Of a DNA stretch of 64,000 nt, positions 11,685-23,790 are shown in pieces. This DNA is from Crocodylus rhombifer (lineage: Eukaryota; Chordata; Crocodylia; Crocodylidae). A model generated the notes under the pieces. It saw only the letters and a program-made list of their open reading frames with translations. It had not been told where the DNA came from and made no database searches. The stretch is from contig JAVSML010018953.1 of the NCBI GenBank assembly GCA_038503035.1, positions 51,920 through 115,919 of the forward strand, read 5' to 3'. Each line of letters starts with the position of its first letter. Position 1 is the first letter of the stretch. A program made the translations under genes and the position numbers.

Positions 11685-13148
11685 GTGATAACAAGAGATG
11701 CTGTTGGAAAAGATGTGTTTTCAAATGGGGGAGAAATAAAGTCTTATCTGCTCCTGGCTGTCTTCATGCTGCATACCTCCAGATATGCTATTTTGGCACA
11801 GGGCTACAACTGTTATGGCAAAGATCCCTGCGGCAGTGAGCCACTCCACTTACCACCCCCATAGTCATAGTCATTCCCTGGGGCTGGTGCGCCACTCAGT
11901 ACTATCAGTTATGTTACTGAACACATCTTTTAAGACAGACAGGAGGCAATCTTCTATCATAGTAGCTTTTATAGCACCTACCAACAAATGTGAAGTAGAA
12001 TGGACTACAGGTTTTATTGTGCTTTTTGTGTTAACTGAGTTCATGTTGTTTTGTTTGTGACTTAATTTACTTCTGTGCACAGAGAATGAAAAGTTGTGTC
12101 ATGTGTCAGACAGAGCTGGCTATGTACAGAGCGAGACAAGATAGAACGAGACAACAGTCTTGAACAGCTTTGTTGACCTATCAACCAACAGGTGTCCATA
12201 GAAGATAAACCTGACAGTGGGAGGGAAGGACTGGGGAGAGGCAGCCTATCAGCTCCTGGAAAGTGGAAGAGTTTTGGAAAGCTGGAAAGGGAGCGGCCAA
12301 ATATCTTTGGAGACTCTTAAGGCTCTGCGGGCTGGATGGGGGACAGAGGGACTGCTTAAATCCTTTCGGGTGAGTGGGGGGGGGACAGAGACTGGTGGCC
12401 TTTGCCCCAGTAAATGCCTTATGAATTAACTGTCTGCTGTGCTATTTGGAACTCTGGATTGCTTTCAGTCCCCTCAATAGAAGGTGAAGCCCCTCACTCA
12501 GTAAAAAAACTGGATGCTAGCTCCTTAAGTCAGGACCCTGGAGAACCAGGGAGAGCAAGGGACTGAAAAGACAGCATCCACAGAGTTGGAAAGAGCCTGG
12601 GCTCCCTACTGCTTCTGAAGCCATGCCTGGGCTAGCTTAAGGATATGCTCTCAGAGACCAGAAGAGATGACAGTGGTCCTGAGCAACACTGCCTTCACTA
12701 GAGGACAAAGTGTGAAACTAAGGTCAAATGCTTGATAAAGTACTTTTTTCCTACTACAGTCTGTATATGTTACAGTCTCAAGAGTGAAATCATTTGAAAC
12801 CCAAAACTGCAAATGGTACAAACAAGGAATAATACCAAACTTAGACATTAATTACATAAAAATATGGCATTCTATAAAATCCTCCAATGAAGTTCATAAT
12901 TATAATACACCCCCTTAAAATCACACAATGTTTTTGTCCCTTTTGTGATTTGATGAATGATTTAATCTGCTTATATGTACTTAAATGATGCATTTGAATA
13001 CCCTTTTGAAGCTACTCTGAATTCAGTAAGTGATTTCAAAAGGCGAGTGGGCTGTTTTGCTTATTTTTAACCACAGTTTTCTCCTAGGATTCTGTGGAAA
13101 TATTTTGAAATAAACAACTTTAAATCACTTGATCAGCTGTATGATAAG
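11685..13148. other. Mostly unclassified; possible LTR-like block at 12100-12600
   Basis: The segment around 12100-12600 is richer in GC than its surroundings. At about 12410-12490 it has an LTR-end-like order (AGTAAATGCC, then an AACTGTCTGCTGTGC stretch and TTCAGTCCCC). No TG...CA boundaries with a target duplication were found, so it stays a suggestion. The rest is AT-rich unique sequence. Confidence 0.3.
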
Positions 13149-13489
13149 CAGGGATCCTGGTTTTCTTTGATAAAAAATCCCCAATTTTCAGATTTAAAAA
13201 AGTAAACCAAAATCCACATTTTTCTGTAATCAAAATGAAACACCAGTATATAGAAATACAGACTATATATAGAATATATAGAAATACATAATAATATATA
13301 ATATATACAAATATATAATAAATATTTAAAATGTTTATAAATACATGCTATTTATAATATATTCTATAATATAGATATAGATACTAGTAGTGTTTCATTT
13401 TAATCATGGAAAAATGTGGATTTTGGGTTACTTCTTTTAATCCAAAAATTGGGGATTTTTTTTTAAATCAGAGAAAACCAGGATCCCTG
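13149..13489. mobile_element. Family A palindromic MITE, copy 3
   Basis: The termini are CAGGGATCCTGGTTTTCTTT and AAACCAGGATCCCTG, flanked by a perfect 8-bp duplication ATGATAAG (13141-13148 and 13490-13497). The centre has expanded into about 120 bp of TA-rich sequence (about 13255-13385), so this 341-bp copy is the longest. It is the reference copy for the family's ends. Confidence 0.93.
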
Positions 13490-14154
13490 ATGATAAGTTT
13501 GAAAAAAGTCGAAAGGCTGCTACAGAGTGGGCCAGAATTTTAGATAGAACTGATATATTTCACTTTACTGATGATACCAACATTTTTGACAGAAGGTTTA
13601 TATATCTTTGACACAGAATATGACTGAAGATTAACAGGAAAATTTAGAAACAGCCAAACTTTAAAAGGAAAAGTATGGTACAGTAGAAAGGAGAATAGAA
13701 GTTGCGAGAAAAAAATGAAATACGTGTGAGTTGATTAGTAGTGTAATCTATTTGATCATGAGTTACAACCTATTTGATCATGAGTTAAAGCTAAAACATC
13801 TTTTAGCTTTAAACCCTCAGAGAGCTTGCAGTTGATTAATAAATCTGATGTAAGAGGTATTAGAGAAACAGGCTTATGTATAAAGCAAAAATGTAACCAG
13901 AAATGTTTTTAGCAAAACTTGTTAATCCATAAAATGGCTTTGTTCCTGCGTGGCTTCAGACCTTCCCCTTGCCCAATTCTGAATATGCTGTTTCTCTTTA
14001 TCGTTGTCTTTTTCTTTATTTTCCATAGTAGTTTAATTCTTATTCCGATGCTGTTCCTATTAAGAGGACAAATAAATGAGGGATGAGGATGTTCTTTTGC
14101 AGCATTTCAAGATAGGAGAATGCTTGTCTTACACATTTACTGTATGCTCTGGAA
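13490..14154. other. Unique stretch, no gene seen
   Basis: AT-rich. There is a faint LINE-like phrase at about 13555-13600 that was not accepted. No gene. Confidence 0.45.
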
Positions 14155-14801
14155 CAGGGGTTGTCAGCCAGGGGTACACGTACCCCTGCAGGTACTTGGG
14201 GAGTCCTAGGGGGTATGTGCAGACAGGTGGGGATAGAGTGCTGCTACCACCCAGGAGCAGGACCAGGGCAGGACGAGGGCAACAGTGCCCTGCTGCGGGG
14301 TGGGGAAGCTCACATGTGGCGGCTACCACTGCCATACACCAGCCCAGGGAGCTTCCCCATCCCATAGAGGGGCATTGCTGCCCTCACCCCAGCTTGGTGA
14401 GGTTCCCTGCTCCAGCCCACCCCAGCCCTGCTCCTGGGTGGCAGTGGTACTCCATCCCTGCCCACCCACATCATTTGACCGTGCGCTAAACCCCCCCACT
14501 CAGCATTGGGGCACATGCTAACCCATCCCTGCTTAACGTTCAGCCGTGTGCTAACCCCCCACCATTCAGCATTCAGCTGCATGCTATTCCCTCCCTCCGA
14601 CCCTGCTTGGCAGTTGGCTGCGTGCTAACCCCCTGCTCGGTGTTCACTCAGCGTTCAGCCATGCGCTAACCCCCCCCCACCCCATGTTTGGTTGCACTAA
14701 CCCTGCCCCTCCACACTTAATGTTCACCCACGTGCTACCCCACCCTTGCTCAGTATCCGGCCGCCAGGGGTACTTAAACTAAACAAGGCTGAAAACCCCT
14801 T
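14155..14801. mobile_element. Non-autonomous hAT element with internal degenerate repeats
   Basis: The left terminus is CAGGGGTTGTCAGCCAGG. The right terminus read in reverse is AAGGGGTTTTCAGCC. Flanking 8-mers are CTCTGGAA (14147-14154) and CTCTGGAG (14802-14809), 7 of 8 identical. The 647-bp element is GC-rich against an AT-rich background. From about 14470 to 14760 it holds degenerate tandem units around the words GTGCTAACCCC and TTCAGC. ORFs called inside are compositional. Confidence 0.82.
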
Positions 14802-14809
14802 CTCTGGAG

Positions 14810-17056
14810 TATGATAGAATAAGCTGTTGACTTAAAAAACCTCATTGTTCTCCAAACTAGTCATGTCTCTAATGTGCTACTCTGCCCTACCTTATGCATG
14901 ACTAACAGAGAGAATAGAGTCTGACCCATGCTCCTTTGAAAATGCTATAATCATTACCTTGTCTTTTCTCAACTGTCAGGAAATTTATTTGTGATTTTTT
15001 TTTTAAACCTTTAAGATTTCCTTGACCAATTTGTTTGATTCTATTTTACCGTCTTTAATATATGCATCCCAATTTGGCATACACTATTACTTGAGTGGAT
15101 GAAATTTAATTTCAGTGGCCTCAGAGACTAACACGTTATAGAAAGTTCTCCCAAAATGCATGGTTCAACAAGTGTTGCCACAAAAAAAATTCTAGGGAAA
15201 AAACAGATGTTCACCTTCATGATTTGGTGTCTCCACAAATGGAAGTGCAGTAATACCTGCTGTGAAAATATTTTTGTTATAAAAGTAGTAGATGCAATCA
15301 CACATCATTTTCAAACCAGGCCTTCTTATGAAATGTAGAAGTGATAGATATTTCACCAAAGTTTGTATAATTTGAATAAACTATGCTATCAAATAAAAGA
15401 TTCAAAAGTTTAGAAGAGAGTTGAATTATATCAACATTTAAAGATTGTACATAAATTTTGGTTCACTTGTTATTCAATATACTCTTATTATATTTTTATG
15501 ATGTATTTGTGTAATCTGCAAGCATTGCTAGTTTGAGGGCCTTCCATTAGTATAAAAGACAGGCTATTGCACTCTTAAGGTCAAGGCTTTCAATGCTACT
15601 ATTGAAATAATAAGTACAAAAGGTCACTTTTTAAGGTCAATATTTCTCTCTGGAAATTGTTTCCTAGTTGTTTATATTTATTTCCTACTTTTATTTTTTT
15701 TATTTCTATATTTATTTATTGTAGCATTCATCTAAGTTTAATTTTTAAACATTACAGCAGAAGTTATGAATCAAAGTTCCATCCAAAATATGAGTTATAG
15801 GTCTTAGAGATGTTTGTTGAATTGAGTTGAAACTGTAGCCCTTCTTGAAGAGGTTTCTAATTGAAAATGGGAAGGCTATTTTTACCAAGAAAAAAACACT
15901 AGGGAAAAAATATAATTTATTTCTATAAAACTACAATTTATACAATCTACAGTTATGGACCCCACTGCACTTGTTATTTTCAATATCAATGACTGATGGG
16001 AAATCACATATGCTAACACTGAGACTAATGAAAAAAATAACCTTAGAGGCAGAAAGCTATGTTGACCAAACATACTATAAATCTTTCTAAAGCCATGAGC
16101 ACAGCAGGGGATAAGTAAAGCTCAATAATCAGCTTGATTTGGCTTTGGCTTAGAATTTAATTGAAATAGTACTTTCTCATTCACATAGAGAGGAGATGTG
16201 GGACTGGATACAATATATAGTCTTAATACTAGCCACAATGAACATCTGAAAGCAGATAGCTGCTTGTCTTCTACTTAAGAAGAAATAGGATTTTGTGGGT
16301 GATATTTATATCCCTTTTCTTCTCTAATCAGATTATTTGTCCCTCTTTCCTTTACTCATATCTACTGTTGTACAGCCTTTTCCTACTCCTACTAAAGTCA
16401 GTGGGAGTTTCATCATGTTAATGCTAAGGCTCTCTGAAATGGAAAATTATCATTGTGATAAGTGGAAAGAACATTTTCAACTTAGATGTCACAAATTTAT
16501 TTCTACTGTTGATTTCAAATTCCCTTCTGAACTGCACACCCAAAATTGTACTATTATGCTTAATAAGATGATATGTGAAATATATTATTGATAATTTAAC
16601 ATCTTTCAAGAGAAGGCTTAATAAGAATACATTCAGAGAATTTTGATATTAGACGCAGACCTTAACTCTGTGTCAAAACTACATCACTTTTGATTACTTT
16701 ATGTCAACCAGGAAAATGGTAGAAATTTGAGGAACTAGACATTCATTAATCTGTTGATCTGTACCAGGAAGGAAGAAAGTATAATGAATTGTGTTTAGAC
16801 ATAGGCTGATTTTTATTTTTGAAATCTGAATGTTGAATAACGTTTAAATATGAATTATAATTAAAGATTCAAATTGTCATTTATACCCCACTGGCTTCAA
16901 TGTAGAATTTAGCCTCTAAATTACATCCCCACAGGCTTTATATATCTGTCACTCTTATTTTCTTGAGCTATACTACTCACCATACCTTTTTATCTGCAAG
17001 GAAGTGCTAATAAATTTCTAATTGTTTTCCTCCTGGGATCTGCAGGGGCACGCTAC
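14810..17056. other. Long unique AT-rich stretch, no gene seen
   Basis: More than 2 kb of AT-rich sequence without repeat termini, tRNA-like folds or convincing ORFs. Confidence 0.55.
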
Positions 17057-17064
17057 CCGATCAA

Positions 17065-17277
17065 CAGGGATCCTGATTTTCTCTGATAAAAAAACAAGCC
17101 CCAATTTTCGGATTTAAAAAAGTAACCCAAAATCCACATTTTCCTGTGATTAAAATTAAACACCACTGTATATTTATCTCTATATTAGTGATGTTTCAAG
17201 GAAAAAATGTGGATTTTGGCTTCCTTTTTCTAATCCAAAAATTGGTGATTTTTTATCAGAGAAAACCAGGATCCCTG
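17065..17277. mobile_element. Family A palindromic MITE, copy 4
   Basis: The termini are CAGGGATCCTGATTTTCTCT and AAACCAGGATCCCTG. Flanking 8-mers CCGATCAA (17057-17064) and CTGATCAA (17278-17285) match at 7 of 8 positions. The arms are well preserved with a short TATATT centre. Confidence 0.9.
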
Positions 17278-17721
17278 CTGATCAATCTCCATACTGTATT
17301 CAACGGGGCTGTCAGAAACAATCTGCAACCACCCCAATGGCTCTCAAATCAAAGCTGAGTACTATGGAACACTTTCAAATCAATATATATCAAAATAAGA
17401 AGAGATAATTTTTTTCCAGACCTGGGATTTCAACTATTCTCATGTCTAGAAAACTGATGGCTACATGATATTTTAGCTCTGAATGCTCAAACATGTTAGG
17501 ATAATTGGTGTAGCTGTTCAGATGATAGGATTAATTCTAATACACTTGTAGAGCTAAAACCAACATAAATATAATTTAAATAAATGTAATACTTCTTTAA
17601 AAAGGTATGTTTAATGAAAAACCCTCAATATAATGAATGATAAAACTTGTTTAAATACTTCCATTAAAATAAAAAAGTAAAAGTGTTGATAATTAAAACT
17701 AGCATGTAGTCATTTATCTAC

Positions 17722-17819
17722 TTGGGGGTGGTCCTGCTTTGAGCAGGGGGTTAAACTAGATGATCTCCCAAGGTCCCTTGCAACCCTAATTTTTTATGAT
17801 TTTAGAGTTCTATGATTCA
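17722..17819 (+). mobile_element. CR1 LINE 3'-end fragment
   Basis: The 98-bp fragment runs from TTGAGCAGGGGGTTAAACTA through GATGATCTCCCAAGGTCCCT to the AGTTCTATGATTC tail, the classic sense-strand CR1 3' UTR. It is an older subfamily than the CR1 at 62.7 kb, judging by the different 3' tail sequence. No coding sequence. Confidence 0.88.
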
Positions 17820-19320
17820 TCAGTCCATTGGAAGAATCTTTCTTAAAGTGTCAAATAAAATCCGTGCCCAACCTTGTTTGATCCTATTTTACTCTGTTTA
17901 AGATATACATTACAATTGGGATTTTTCTTCCATACTTTATATCAATAAAGATACAGTACATTATGGGATTGATTACATAATGGCAATTTGGAACTTGTGG
18001 AGGTATTTGGGTTCCAGGATACATCCCAGGCAAATCTATTTGAATGACTACTTTCCCTAGAATTTTCTGTTAACGGATTGCAGTTTCAAGTTGAGGTCAG
18101 GTTCTGTAGGAAACCTGCTAATATAGCCCTGAAGAAAAAAAGATATTTAGAACTCACACTTAACCTTAGAAAATTTAAGTTATGAAAAGAAGACATAACC
18201 ATGATAGAAAGTGCTATATACCCTGCATTTTACATTTTAGCCTGTGTAACTGAAAACTAGGCTCACTAGTGTCCATTACAAACTACTTATTTTTATGCAT
18301 TTAATACTGAACTGGATCCTGTCTCCCACTGTATGCGTGAAAGGTCAATAAGCAATTATTTTGCTTAATCTGGAGCACAAAGTGAATTTTCACTCATTTA
18401 TCTTGAAGAAAGCTGGAATTTGTTTCCAAGCCAAGGAAAACTGACTGGCAGACTATGAATGAGTCAACATAGAATGCAGACTGCAGACTTTATCTGAAGC
18501 AGTACCACTGATGGTCCAGAACACAGGAGGAGATAAATGACTTGAAGGTATCTTCACAGTTTGCTGTGGAGCTGATACCTTGTTGTTCTTTAAATCTGCT
18601 TTTAGAGGATGAAGTTGCTAAAACTGATAGCCACTCAGATATCTGTAAAAATCTTTCCAGCAGTTCATCTTGCTTTACTTATTACCAACAATTCTACTTC
18701 TACCACCAGTTATCTATGATAAAAAAACCCTACTTATTAGTAATATTAATAATTACTCCAAGGTCCTTAAACATATAGGATTTTTCAGGCAAGATTCACA
18801 AGACAACTTAAGTACACAATCATAAAACAGAAAGGAGCTATCGTTGCCCTTTCCTCCCCCTTTTTCAGCCTACAGCTCTGTGGCTACCATAATTACTCAA
18901 ATACCACACACAACTTTTTCCCACAAATGTGTCCACCAAATTTGGGGCACATATTTTAAGTTAGAAAGTTTTTTGTTTTTTGTTTTTTGTTTTTTTTATT
19001 CCAGGAATAAAAATACCCCACATTGATTTCTTTTCCTGCTTTGATTCACTTTCCTTCAGGTACCTGAGAGAGTCAATTGCTTAATGGATCATTGCTCTTC
19101 ACAAGTGTTAACAATCATAAATCCTTTTTAATGGTCTTGATCTACCACTAATTAAGCTAAATTTTCTTCTAATGTTTTGCTCTCTTTTAGCTACTTATGA
19201 TCTTCCTTCTCCTGTTTCACAGCCTTGTGTACTTTTTGTTTTTAGTTATTTTCAAAATCATCTGGCAACCAGTCTTAAGGAGCAGTTAGGGTTTCAGCTT
19301 TTGAAAAGCAGGGTGATTAG
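17820..19320. other. Unique AT-rich stretch, no gene seen
   Basis: No recognisable features apart from a short TTTTTTG tandem at about 18965-18995. Confidence 0.5.
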
Positions 19321-19417
19321 TAAGGATCCTGGTTTTCTATGATAACCTCCCCTTCTCCCCACAATTTTAGGATTACAAAAGNNNNNNNNNNTTTATCAGA
19401 GAAAACCAGGTTCCCTG
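19321..19417. mobile_element. Family A MITE, copy 5, truncated by an assembly gap
   Basis: The left arm GGATCCTGGTTTTCTATGAT and the right arm ATCAGAGAAAACCAGGTTCC are present, but the middle of the hairpin is replaced by ten N. Only 97 positions remain where other copies have 165-341. The ORF called across this gap (19339-19527) is meaningless. Confidence 0.82.
19382..19391. other. Assembly gap (10 N)
   Basis: Ten N in a row, the only ambiguous bases in the window. The gap lies at the centre of a palindromic MITE. Confidence 0.99.
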
Positions 19418-21500
19418 CTAATAATGATATCCCACTATTGTATTTTAATACATGTGATCAAACAGATCTTATTTATTTACAGAAATTCTTAAAAAGATGG
19501 GTTTCCAGACCACATTTGCTAATGTAGGGGGAGATCTGTCAACCAAGCTGAAAAAGCAATTATTCATGCATCACTACTCATGGGGTACAAAGGTTCTAAA
19601 ATTAGCAGTAACTGCCAACTCTGCTGGCAGAGATATATTAACACCTTTCCTTGAACATCTCACCCCATCTAACAGTAAAGTTGGGTGTTGTGTAATGCAG
19701 GGAATGGAAATGAATGTTATGGAACAAATGAATGAAACCCTTAAATTACACTGGTGTTAGTGATATCAGAATCAACTTCTGTAAAATAACAACGGAATAA
19801 AACTTGAATAAGTAGCATCAGATTTAGGGTCACAATATATGGATGGTCCCTGTTTATATACAAATCTATGCATTTTAGCTGTGAGTTACAGAGAAGACTT
19901 TTTAATTTTCTTCTCATATTGATTTTTGTGAAAATTAGAAGTCACAAACAGAACAAAATACATTTTTTGCTCTGCCTTGACAATGTAACAAAATTATTAA
20001 TGTCTCTGTGATTTAAGGAATTTTAAACTAGAACTTGTTATGCATCTGATATATTTCCACTTCAAGGCTTTCATGACAGATTGTGCATTAACAAACTAAC
20101 CTAATAATAACCCTGGACCAATGTGCCTTTGAAATTAATCACAGCCCCACTGCATTCCAGTGACTAAAATGGCATGAAGATACAATACATTTGATGGTAG
20201 TTTAAAAATGAACAAGCAGGAGGGAGAAGAACTGCAAAAACTGCTCACTCTGAAAGCCACATACTGAAAATGTAATAGATATATTTAAAAAATATTCACA
20301 TGCAGCATCAGTTCCTTAATTTGCAAAGGTGTTAAATATTTTATGTATTGTCTTTATATTTAGTCTGCTCAGCTGTGCATATATGTATCTTGTTTATCAG
20401 TAATGATAATTTCTTCCCAATGTGTAACACAGTTGTTCAACAACAGATTTCTGTAATAAATGCTTAATGTCCCTCATTATATTCCCAGCACTTTCTAATT
20501 AAATTTATTTCCATTTAATTCAGTCAGTAGTCTCAAAGGGTTACAGTGGCACAAGAATATTTGACAAAATTCAAGCAAGCAAGTACCTGAAGTTGATTCA
20601 TTCACTTTGGCACTGAATGGAAATTTATTTATTCCACACATTCAAATGCCACCTTTATACAATGCCTCACCCCCCATCCTCAAAAAGAAACCACCCCCCC
20701 CACCCTGTATTTCACTCTTAGTGAAAAGGGATGTAAATCAATAATAATCATTCTCAACTTGTTAAATGGAGAACGTTAATGCATTCAGTGCAACCTACAA
20801 ACAAACCAATACTAAAAGAAAGAATTAAATCACAATGTTTTGTAGAGATTAATATGATTTTGGTTTTAAATGCATTAGTGCTGACAGTAAAGTCTAGGAA
20901 GACTGAAAAATACTGGCATGTAGCAAGCTGGCTCAACAGGAGGAACGTAGCACTAAACTAAGAGGTTTCAGTTCACAAAAGTTTGAGTTATTCATGTAAA
21001 TTCTAATTCTGTGAGCTTCACTTTACAAACAGGATTACACAGACCCTAAAATGAAAAGTAAAGCTCATCTGAAAGTTTAAATTGCTTCAGTGCAAACCCT
21101 TAGACAACCATAATATCAAAGGATTTCCACCCAAATCCCAAAGCTAGCCATGGTTCATGAATTTTGGCAAAGGAGATTTGTGCTTTGAATTTGTAATGAA
21201 GACCTAATCTGCTCCATTTTTCTGAGTTTCTTTATGAAAACATTGTATAAGTATGATATTCAATATTTGGTAGTTAATAGCACTGTTAACAAAGAAAAAG
21301 CATATCCCATGCATGTGTATTTACCATACCAAACAGGTTTCAACAATAAGCAATTGGAGCTAAATGAATTATTCCTTTGATTAAAATGAGGGGTTTGACT
21401 AAACAAGTCTTCATAGACTTGTGTAAAGAACTAAACAAATCTTCATAGCAATTTCTGGAGTTTTGTGCAGAGACACAGAGTACTATAAGGAAAAAAAGGA
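19418..21500. other. Unique AT-rich stretch, no gene seen
   Basis: About 2 kb of AT-rich sequence. Short ORFs on both strands carry no recognisable domain. Confidence 0.55.
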
Positions 21501-21508
21501 CTCATCAG

Positions 21509-21806
21509 CAGGGATTCTGGTTTTCTCTGATTTAGGAACAATCCTTAATATTCAGATTAAAAAAAGTAACCCAAAATCCACATTTTTCCATGCTTAAAAT
21601 GAAATACCACTATATATATATGTGTGTGTGTGTATGTATATGTATATGTATGTATGTATATATATGTATGTATGCATGTGCATGTGTATATATATATATT
21701 AGTGGTGTTTCATTTTAAGCATGGAAAAATGTGGATTGTGGATTGCATTTTTTTTAATCTGAAAACTCAGTATTTTCTTTAAAATCAGGGTAGACTAGGA
21801 TCCCTG
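21509..21806. mobile_element. Family A palindromic MITE, copy 6
   Basis: It is flanked by a perfect 8-bp duplication CTCATCAG (21501-21508 and 21807-21814). The left terminus is CAGGGATTCTGGTTTTCTCT and the right is AGACTAGGATCCCTG. The hairpin centre has grown into a TATG/TATA microsatellite (about 21611-21702). Confidence 0.92.
21611..21702. repeat. TA/TG microsatellite in MITE hairpin
   Basis: Runs of TATATA, TGTGTG, TATGTA and CATGTG fill the apex of family A copy 6. Confidence 0.9.
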
Positions 21807-22195
21807 CTCATCAGCTACTACAATAGATAGGTCTGATCTTGACTTTTTTGGTTGGGATTATTTTCTAATAGAAAATGTCTTTTTTACTCTTCTTTTTTTT
21901 TTTTTCTTGCATAAATCCTACATCTTTCTCCCAAAATTTTCAAACAGAAAAAGAAATTACTGTGGGCTTTGACGGTGGAGGTAAGCTGGTAAAAGCTGAG
22001 TGCCCAGTGTCAATGTCACTCCATCTTTAGCATCTGCACCTCTCTCCTAGCTTCTATGCCTGCAAAAATAGAGACCAGAATAGTCAATTTAGGCTTCTGA
22101 AGTAGAACTAGAGTCTTAGGGTTCCCACATCCTGCCTTTCCAGCTTCCTACCCAATTAGTACTTCTTAACTTTAAGAGAGTTGTCAAAACATGAT

Positions 22196-22810
22196 CATTG
22201 GGCTAAATGATTGAGTTTGGAGGAGTCTTGATTTTGGCTCAGAGTCAGTTTAGGTTAAACAGTTTACCATTCATTTGGTAGTTTAACTCCACTCTGGCTG
22301 GAAGCTTGTGGGTGGTCAGATGTAGCATCGTGGCAAGGAATATTGAGAAGAGTGTTGCAGCGATGACATAGCCTTGGTTTATTCCCATGTTAACCTCAAA
22401 CGGATCTGTGATAGATCCATTACTGAGAACCAACACTCATATACCACCATTGAGCAGGTAGAGGATGGTGACAAATTTCAGTGGGCATCCAGACTTCAAA
22501 AAGTTCCTCCACAACACTTCTCAGCTGACAGAGTTGAAAACTTTTGTGAGGTCAAAGAGGTCCATGTAGAAAGGCTTATGTTTTTCCTAGCATTTTTCCA
22601 GCAGCTGGTGAGCCATGAAGATCATGTCAGTTGTGCCTCCTGATGCCCTAAGCCCACACTGAGATTCCAGGAAGAGCTCTTCAACAAGTGGAAGGAGATG
22701 GTTCAGGAGGGTTCTTGCAATCACAGTGATTTGTCCTGTGGTGGACAGTAAGGCAGTTCCGTAGTAGTTTCCATTGAGCTCCAGTATGCTGCTGATGCTG
22801 TAGCGTATGT
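22196..22810 (-). pseudogene. LINE reverse transcriptase, inverted 5' segment
   Basis: Minus-strand frames (22814-22587 and 22436-22245, with a broken stretch between) encode successive RT blocks. These are a degraded CGNYRGIALLS-like start, then LPLVEELFLESQCGLRASGG followed by TTDMIFMAHQLLEKC, then NMGINQGYVIAATLFSIFLA. The order is that of a non-LTR retrotransposon RT in which VNGVKQGCVLAPTLFS is the usual form of the last block. Several stops and frameshifts make it non-functional. The plus-strand sequence immediately to the right continues the same protein after a short missing piece, so this half is inverted relative to the rest of the element. The LINE clade was not assigned. Confidence 0.8.
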
Positions 22811-22814
22811 TCAC

Positions 22815-23191
22815 TTGTAAGCAGACCTTCAGACAATCATGATGACTTTACAAAGGCATACAAGAAAATGGGATTGATGCTTAACATTCAGAAGATTAAG
22901 GTCCTCTACCAACAAGCTCCTAATGAACAGTTCCCAGCTCTGGTAATCAAGATCCATGGTGAGACTCTGGAGAACGTTGAGTATTTCCCATACTTTGGAA
23001 GCCAACTCTTGCAAAAGGCTGTCATGAACAAAGAAATGCAAAATTTCCTCATATGTGCAAGTGCGGACTTTGAACACCTGAAAAAAATAGGTGTTTGAAG
23101 ATCGCAACATCAGATCTGAAACCAAGATCATGGTTTATCAAGCACTCATAATCCCCACCTTGTTGTACAGAGCTGAGACATGTACAATGTA
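22815..23191 (+). pseudogene. Same LINE, sense 3' segment (part 1)
   Basis: A plus-strand frame encodes MGLMLNIQKIKVLYQQAPNE followed by VIKIHGETLENVEYFPYFGS, and after a frameshift FEDRNIRSETKIMVYQALII and PTLLYRAETCT. This is the thumb/connection region that follows the RT active site in non-LTR elements with the ENVxxFxYLGSxLS signature. The block carrying the catalytic YADD falls between this segment and the inverted one and is absent. The segment is interrupted at 23192 by an antisense CR1 and resumes at about 23609. Confidence 0.8.
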
Positions 23192-23608
23192 GATTCATAG
23201 ATTGTTATGGCCTGGAAGGGACCTTGTAAATCATCGGGTCCAATCCACCTGTAATGGGTAGGAAAAGACAACTGAGGTCAAGTGACCCCAGCGAAGTGAC
23301 TGTCCAGTCCCCTTTTGAAGATTTCCAGGGTAGGTGACTGCACCACCACTGGAGGGAGATTATTCCAGTCTGGACACCCTGACTGTGATGGAGTTTTTCT
23401 TGGAATTGAGCTTGAAGCAGCCTTCCAGGAGTTTGTATCCATTGTTTCTGGGCTTCCCCAGGGATGCTGTGGTGATCAGCTGTTTACCAAGTTCTTGTTG
23501 TATTCCCCTGTTGTAGCATTAAGCCACTACCAAGTCCCTTTTCAGCCTTCTCTTCTGTAGCCTAAAGAGGCCTAAGTCCCTCAGCCTCTCGTCATATGGC
23601 TTATCTTG
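23192..23608 (-). mobile_element. CR1 LINE 3' end nested in the LINE relic
   Basis: It opens with GATTCATAGATTGTTATGGC and CTGGAAGGGACCTTG, an antisense CR1 3' end, and continues into the CR1 ORF2 C-terminus (degraded). It ends where the older LINE frame restarts (CAGAGATATCTAAATTTGTT). The 3' tail differs from the 6971 and 62722 copies, indicating another subfamily. Confidence 0.88.
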
Positions 23609-23782
23609 TACAGAGATATCTAAATTTGTTGGAGAAGTTACACCAATGTTCGCATCCTTCTGTAAGCAGAAACAACTAGTATTGAGGCAGTGATCATCTT
23701 ATATCAACTTTGTTGGGCCTGCCATGTCATCCATATATCCAGCTCCAGACTCCCAAAGCAAGTTTTATCTCCCCAGCTCAGC
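23609..23782 (+). pseudogene. Same LINE, sense 3' segment (part 2)
   Basis: Translation with frame changes gives RYLNLLEKLHQ, then TSIEAVIILYQLCWACHVIH and RLPKQVL. This corresponds to the C-terminal SIEAxIxxxQLRWAGHVxRM / RLPKQLF motif of the same LINE family and continues the segment broken at 23191. It ends next to the hAT-derived element starting at 23791. Confidence 0.75.
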
Positions 23783-23790
23783 CAAGACAT

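Noticed and set aside
13555..13610. FHFTDDTNIF-like translation suggesting an RT active site
   Set aside because: Only about ten residues match and no flanking LINE blocks could be read. It could be chance or a very old remnant.
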